Below, in pieces: positions 55,969-60,887 of a stretch of 60,887 nucleotides of DNA. Numbering within the stretch: the stretch's first letter is position 1; each line of letters opens with the position of its first letter. Under the pieces are notes generated by a model, which worked only from the letters and a program-made list of their open reading frames with translations, did no database searches and had not been told where the DNA came from. The DNA comes from Parachlorella kessleri. Taxonomy: Eukaryota > Chlorophyta > Trebouxiophyceae > Chlorellales > Chlorellaceae. A program made the translations under genes and the position numbers. The stretch covers positions 1 to 60,887 of the forward strand of contig BBXU01002659.1 of assembly GCA_001598975.1 (NCBI GenBank), written 5' to 3'.

Positions 55969-57547
55969 ATGGAGATTGACGGCAGATCAGGACGGAAGCA
56001 GAAGGTAGAGAGGCCTGGAGCCACGTGGTCCTGACTAGGTCCTGCTTCTCATGTATCCCATGAGCACCTGCTGCCAGCGGCCTCGCATCGATGCTGGCAC
56101 CAAGCACCGTAAAGGCTTGACACCAGTTGAGAGAGCTCAACATGCAGGACATCAACGGGCAGTGGGCCATGTTTGCAGGGCCGTGGTTTTAGAGAGCCGA
56201 TGGAGACAGACGACCGGACGAGGGGAGGGGACTATGACTCACTCCCCGCTGACAGGGCAGGGCCAGGGCCAGCCAAGTGTGAGTACACAGGATGGCATGA
56301 GGGGCTTATAGTGCTACAATTGTGTATCTTGTTTGACTGCATGACAGGGCAGGGCTCCCTGGCCGGCCCGGCGGCGCCAAGGCTAGCCGATAGGGTTCGG
56401 ATTGGGGTCTGGCAACCATGCTGAATGGGGTACAGTGGCATGAGACCCGCAGACCTTGCTCCCACCGGCCACCTTCCGTCGTGCCTGCTTGGAATGGGGC
56501 ATGTGGGGCACCTAGCAGCTGGCATTAGTGCGGGTTTGAGAACTAGAAACCCCCTGCCGGATGTTTCCGGAGAACTGAGGGCGCTGACTGTGAGGGTGCA
56601 CGCGGGCTGCCATGCCTGTGTAGGCAGGAGATTGCTGCGCTACTGGTCCCCTATTCCCTGGTTCCGGCTGTCGGTAGCCGGGCGCTGCTGTTGATATTAA
56701 GTCTCTAGGACTTTTTACTCTGTACCTTGTGTGCACCTTCCAGAACCGTCTCTCCGTTGCCTGCAGCCGTGGAGGGGTGGGTGCTGGTGGTGACGGGCGT
56801 GCACGAGGAGGCGCAGGAGGAGGACCTGCACGAGGCCTTTGCCGAGTTTGGCGACGTGAAGAACATCTACCTCAACCTGGACCGCCGCACCGGCTTTGTC
56901 AAGGTGGGGTGACCAACGGGTGCAGCGAGCACATCGCCGTCTGCTGTGCCGTGCTGTGCTGTCCTCCAGCTGTCACACAGCAACGTAGCAGGCTGCTGGG
57001 GATTCAGTTGAGGGTTGAACCAGGAAGGACAGAGGCAAGGCTGGAAAGCCAGGGCAGGAGTAGTGCCGGTCGCAAGCACCATGTTGCTAGCTCTGGCTAC
57101 CACGTAGCGTGCCAGCTCCTGCTAAGTTGCATTGCAGGGCTATGCGCTGATAGAGTTTGGGACCAAGCAGGAGGCACAACAGGCCATTGATGAGCTGAAT
57201 GGAAAGGAGCTGCTCACACAGGTGTGCTGCGCTTTGCACTGCTGTGCTGTGGTGGGCATTCCAAGTTCGGGTTGTAGCGTCTTTGGTTTTGTGTTGTCTT
57301 TGCATGGGGCAGCGGACAAGTATGTCGCAGGCAACTGGAGATCTGGTATGGGCATTACATTTGCAGCTGGTTTTGCTCTGGCAGCTCTAGCCTGCAGCAC
57401 CCAGCCTTCGCATTGGCCAGCAAGTGGCCTCGCCCAACAGATAAGGGGCCTGCGTCGGCAACCACGCCTGACGCGGGTGCTTGCCTGCAGGTCATCCAGG
57501 TAACCTGGGCCTTCAGCAGCGGCCCACTGCGGAAAGCGCGGCGTTGA
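55969..57547 (+). CDS. Y14: RNA-binding protein Y14 (RBM8A), exon junction complex
   Basis: Exons 55969-56004, 56179-56278, 56767-56903, 57138-57221, 57491-57547; 137 residues, all phases consistent. The protein begins [19 protein letters not shown], then GGDYDSLP, then [20 protein letters not shown], the hallmark opening of Y14. The RRM continues with [20 protein letters not shown] (RNP-2/RNP-1 region) and [18 protein letters not shown]. The end is [15 protein letters not shown], corresponding to the conserved basic tail. Y14 pairs with MAGO in the exon junction complex, where its RRM binds protein rather than RNA. It is shorter than animal Y14, mostly from a compact N-terminus. This fits a genome with very many introns. 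Confidence 0.93.
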
Positions 57548-58261
57548 AATGCCCGTCGGGGCGTGGCAAGGGCGAAAGGGCTTAGGTGTCATGTCTACCG
57601 ACCTTGTGCACGGCTAGGCAGGGGTTAGCATGCCTGGAGTGGCCCTGCGGCAAATGGGTGGTTCTGCGGAAAGCCGTGCCAGCGGATGCTGGGAAGTGGT
57701 TGTTGCTGCACAGTCATGACTTTTTGGTCGCCCTTACCTCTTGAGTTGGCGGCGGCCCCGGATAGGACAGTCAGTGGTATGGCTCTGTCTGCACTGCCGG
57801 GTCTCATAAGTTACCGGGTTCCCTGGCGCCATGGACGACCCCCTTGATCTGTGCGAGACAGTGTCGTAGCACCCACTGTCTGCGCGTTTGGCGTATGGAA
57901 TGTTTGCAGATGTGTTTGAGTGACATGGAAGCTTGACGGGTACAGCTATGGTGTGGAAGGGAGAGAATCACCCCCTTGGCCCGGTTTGAGGGCCATAAGG
58001 CATGCCCTAAGCTTTGAAATGCAGCCGTCATGTGAGCAGTTCCCACTGGCAGGCCCAGAGCCCACTATCCCCAGGGGTGGGTGGATCCTTTTAACAAACC
58101 CAAGATATACACGCAAGGACGTAAGAAGATGGCCTCCAGCAAGTATTGCTGACAACCAGCTATATCTTGCCCGCTGCGCCTGCTGAGCTAGAGAGAACTG
58201 CAGCTTGTCAGCTTAATCCGACTTTGCAAATATCCCTGCTTTGTCATCGTGCAATTGATCT
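57548..58261. other. Intergenic, Y14 to AlkB gene
   Basis: About 710 bases with the Y14 3' end and the AlkB-gene promoter. No exon, TGTAA or structural element is recognised. Confidence 0.4.
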
Positions 58262-59375
58262 ATGCAGCTGGGTCTTGGGCGCCGTAAGGTATATGAGCGC
58301 TTGCTGGGGACTGCTCGCTGGATGGCAACCAAGCGTCAAGCCAGCAATGCTGACAGACCTCTGCCGCCTCCCAAGAGAAGGACTCAGACCACTGTTAAGG
58401 AGCCCGAGGCAGGCAGTACTGACTTGGGGCAGGGCGCCTTTGTGGACTTCCAGCCACACCTCTTCCCTGCAGCGGAGGCAGCAGCCCTTCTGCAACAGTT
58501 GGAGGAGGAGGTTGGATGGGAGCAGCGGGAAGTGTTTATCATGGGGCGCAGAGTTATGCAGCCTCGGTTAATAGCCTATATGGCAGATGGCCCCTCGCTC
58601 CAGTATACCTATTCTAGAGCAACCTTGCAACCAGGACCTTGGAGCGATGCAGTACTCAGAATCAAGGTGCACTGTTGTTTCACCTTCATTGGGGCGCCGG
58701 CTCCAGCTGCTGCAAGCTGTGCTGTTAACTGCCACCGCGGATCCTTTGCTTTTCCTGCTATTGGCACTTGCCTGCTATTGCGCACCCTTGCAACCTGTGC
58801 GGGCATCAAGTCCCCGCTTGGTTTTCTGTGCCCAGGCAGCCGTGGAGCGCGCTACTTCGACCACCTTCAACTCTTGCCTGATGAATTACTACCGCAGCGG
58901 CAGCGATCACATGGGCTGGCACTCAGATAATGAGCCTCTGTACAGCAATGAACCCTGTATAGGTGTGTTTCAGGCCCTTATGGGATAACACTGCCAGATA
59001 TGAGTTGCAGGGACTGCTCTGTGCACAGTCCTGGTGCTTTTGGGCTTTGCATTGATGATACGGATGCATTGGAGGGCCCTGTATGGTATCTTGTAGGTGT
59101 GCTCAAGAGCAACAACCTTATCCTTGGTTCCTGCAGCATCAGTATCATTTGGCGTGCCGCGGGAGTTCATCCTGCGCAGCAACGCCCAGCCTGCAGACAA
59201 GTACCGCTTCCGTCTGGGGACTGGAAGCCTGCTGATCATGCGGGGCACCGTGCAGCAGCACTGGATGCACTGCGTCCCCAAGCGGAAGGGGCTGGAGGGG
59301 GCAAGGGTCAACCTTACTTTCCGGCAAATAACCAAACCGGAGAGTTCTAGACGAGCCATGAATAAAGGAGGTTAG
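58262..59375 (+). CDS. AlkB-family 2OG-Fe(II) dioxygenase (ALKBH2/3-like)
   Basis: Exons 58262-58666, 58836-58962, 59137-59375; 256 residues from 58262, or 236 from the Met at 58322. The segment before the second Met is basic and could be an organelle-targeting peptide. The core has RRVMQPRLIAYMADG, the substrate-lid region with QYTYSRA, then MNYYRSGSDHMGWHSDNE with iron ligands His164 and Asp166. The end has MRGTVQQHWMHCVPKRK with the third ligand, probably His222, and ARVNLTFRQI with the two arginines that bind 2-oxoglutarate. These enzymes remove methyl adducts from DNA or RNA bases. ALKBH2/3 is the closest type by motif; substrate is inference. Confidence 0.9.
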
Positions 59376-60367
59376 CAAGCTCTAGACTAGCTGTTGCACA
59401 TAGAATGCCTGCCTCACAGAGATAGAAAGGAGTTGTGTGCCTTCCATTGTTCAGCATCAGCTTCACATTATCTGGACTCATGGCAGTAGCTCATTGGCTG
59501 TTTTTGCTCAGACGTTCAGCAGCCAGTGCCTATTGTCTATGCTGGATGAGTCTGGCGGGTTGCCGGGAGGTAGGAACGATCTTTTCCCTAGCAGCGGCTT
59601 GCTGGCCGAGTATGTATGTGATATTAGCAAGGGGGGCAGGTAGTGCAAACAGGAAGTGAGAGCTGGGCTGGACTGACAGGGCTGAGTGCAGAATGAGCCT
59701 GAGGTTTGAGCCAGTAATCTCTCCCCAAGATAAGCTAAGGGCACTGGAAGACTAGATGCAATTTGACTGAAGCAGGGGCAGTCGAGAACAGGGTTATGAT
59801 GTATCTACACCTGTTCAGGTCGGTCTACCGCCTTCAATGTCTCCCTTGTTGTCAAAGATGATCACTTCACTTTTGTCACTTCTTGGACAAAACATTAACG
59901 GTTGGGGCATTTGTGGGGATACTTCTAGTTCACCAACACTTGTTTCCAACATGGGCCGCCGGGCACGCCGCCCGCTGACTCCACACTGCCCGACTGTCAC
60001 AGACTGCCGGCTTGGGCCTCTTTTTGCACGGCTACAACACTACTATACACTCTTGAGGCGCTGTGATTGACAGGAATCTCGTCACCACGTTGTCATTGCT
60101 CGGCCTCCATGTTACGGCCCGCACCCGTTGAGACCACTGAAGCGAACGCCTCGGCTTGAAATGACAGCCCAGAAGCTAGAGGAAACCAGACCAGATCTGC
60201 ATGGGGGACTTGAGGGTCAGCCCGAAGGGGTATAGAAGCCGCGTCGAAGGAGCTGCTACTGAGCAGGCAAGTCACGCCATGACTCACGCGTAGAAGTTGT
60301 CAACAAGGCCAGATCTTGTGGTATGAAACACTTTAGGCTCCTTACCTGATGTGCATTTTTAGGAGCC
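59376..60367. other. Intergenic, AlkB gene to the last gene
   Basis: About 990 bases, noticeably less GC-rich than the coding regions. It includes the dispersed repeat copy at 59629-59745. No exon with recognisable features is seen, though a first exon of the gene at 60368 might lie here. Confidence 0.4.
59629..59745. repeat. Dispersed repeat, copy 2
   Basis: Matches 1028-1160 in the same orientation with several indels: GGCAGGTAGTGCAAACAGGA at the left, TCTCTCCCCAAGATAAGCTA at the right. It is intergenic here and intronic in the other copy. Confidence 0.5.
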
Positions 60368-60700
60368 ATGCTGCCTACCGACGTCTTTCGCCGCATATTG
60401 AGGAGGGCCCTGCAGCAAGAGCAGGCTTCATTTCGCAATAATGTTGTCTCGGCCATGATGAGCGTGGGGGACAGTCTCACAACTCCCTTCAGACTCCCCT
60501 CAGAGGAGCTTGGCCTAAGTAGTGGGACACCAGGACAGCTGCAGCTGGCTCCTGTTGTAGTCAAGGGCCGGTGCTCGGCAGTTGACCTGCTGGTGTGCCC
60601 CCTCGGCAGTAGCTGCAAGTCCCTGCGTGCTGTAAACTACACGCGTCTGCTCAAATATGCCGACCTCGACGGCCTCCTTGCGCTGGCCCAGAAAGTCCAG
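60368..60700 (+). CDS. Unrecognised protein, first or early exon (3' partial)
   Basis: An open exon begins at the ATG at 60368 and ends at a good donor (CAG, then GTGAGG) after 60700; the rest of the gene is outside the window. It encodes 111 residues starting MLPTDVFRRILRRALQQEQA, mixed hydrophobic and basic, with SAVDLLVCPLGSSC further on. A TTTTTAG at 60356-60362 just upstream could be a splice acceptor, so the ATG may not be the true start. No family is recognised. Confidence 0.45.
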
Positions 60701-60887
60701 GTGAGGAACGACAGTTGGTGTGGGTGTATTGCCCTGCGCTGGGCTGCACAAAATATGTCCTATGTGCGGGGCTGGGGCGTGAAAGCCTCTGACGGGTTAG
60801 CAGGGTCGACCTGTCAGGATGCTGGCTAAGGCCGTAAAAGACAGTGGGGCTACCTGGCCTGGATCAGATGGTTGCGCGCGCGCCCCC

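Overview
The window is nuclear DNA of a eukaryote, most likely a chlorophyte green alga of the Chlamydomonadales type. The evidence is dense, short GT/GC-AG introns with TGCAG acceptors, GC-rich exons with CAG/poly-Gln and Ala/Gly/Ser runs, a plant-type KIN-beta-gamma (SNF4) gene, GT61-like glycosyltransferases, a plant-type calcium-dependent kinase C-terminus and predicted plastid transit peptides. No operons, CRISPR arrays or bacterial signals are seen. All gene models were built by hand by joining exons whose phases match; total coding lengths divisible by three support most of them. The genus is not assigned.

Layout. 128-3825 (+): 3' part of an EF-hand protein, probably a calcium-dependent protein kinase. 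4609-6147 (+): plastid DnaJ-type zinc-finger protein. 7556-13288 (+): MFSD6-like MFS transporter with a very large central insertion. 14028-17392 (+): unknown two-TM, Gln-rich protein. 18639-23583 (-): GT61-like glycosyltransferase A. 23825-27784 (+): helical protein with a C-terminal RING finger (the last join is unresolved). 28848-33882 (+): complete KIN-beta-gamma/SNF4 (CBM48 plus CBS domains). 35574-39845 (-): GT61 glycosyltransferase B, 5' end unresolved. 40769-43151 (-): type I membrane protein. 43894-52466 (+): complete SCYL2-type pseudokinase. 52995-55137 (+): plastid protein with two related domains. 55969-57547 (+): exon-junction-complex protein Y14. 58262-59375 (+): AlkB-family dioxygenase. 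60368-60700 (+): start of an unrecognised gene that runs off the window.

Functional themes are ordinary cell biology: energy sensing (SNF4), Golgi glycosylation (two GT61 paralogues on the minus strand, separated by the RING and SNF4 genes), clathrin traffic (SCYL2), mRNA surveillance (Y14), alkylation repair (AlkB) and plastid proteostasis. Two closely spaced head-to-head pairs (GT61-A/RING and membrane protein/SCYL2) suggest shared promoters. I found no convincing novel multi-gene system. The most unusual signals are in gene structure: about one intron in eight appears to use a GC donor, several introns carry decayed copies of neighbouring exon ends, and a dispersed repeat built on TAGTC/TAGCC pentamers recurs four times.
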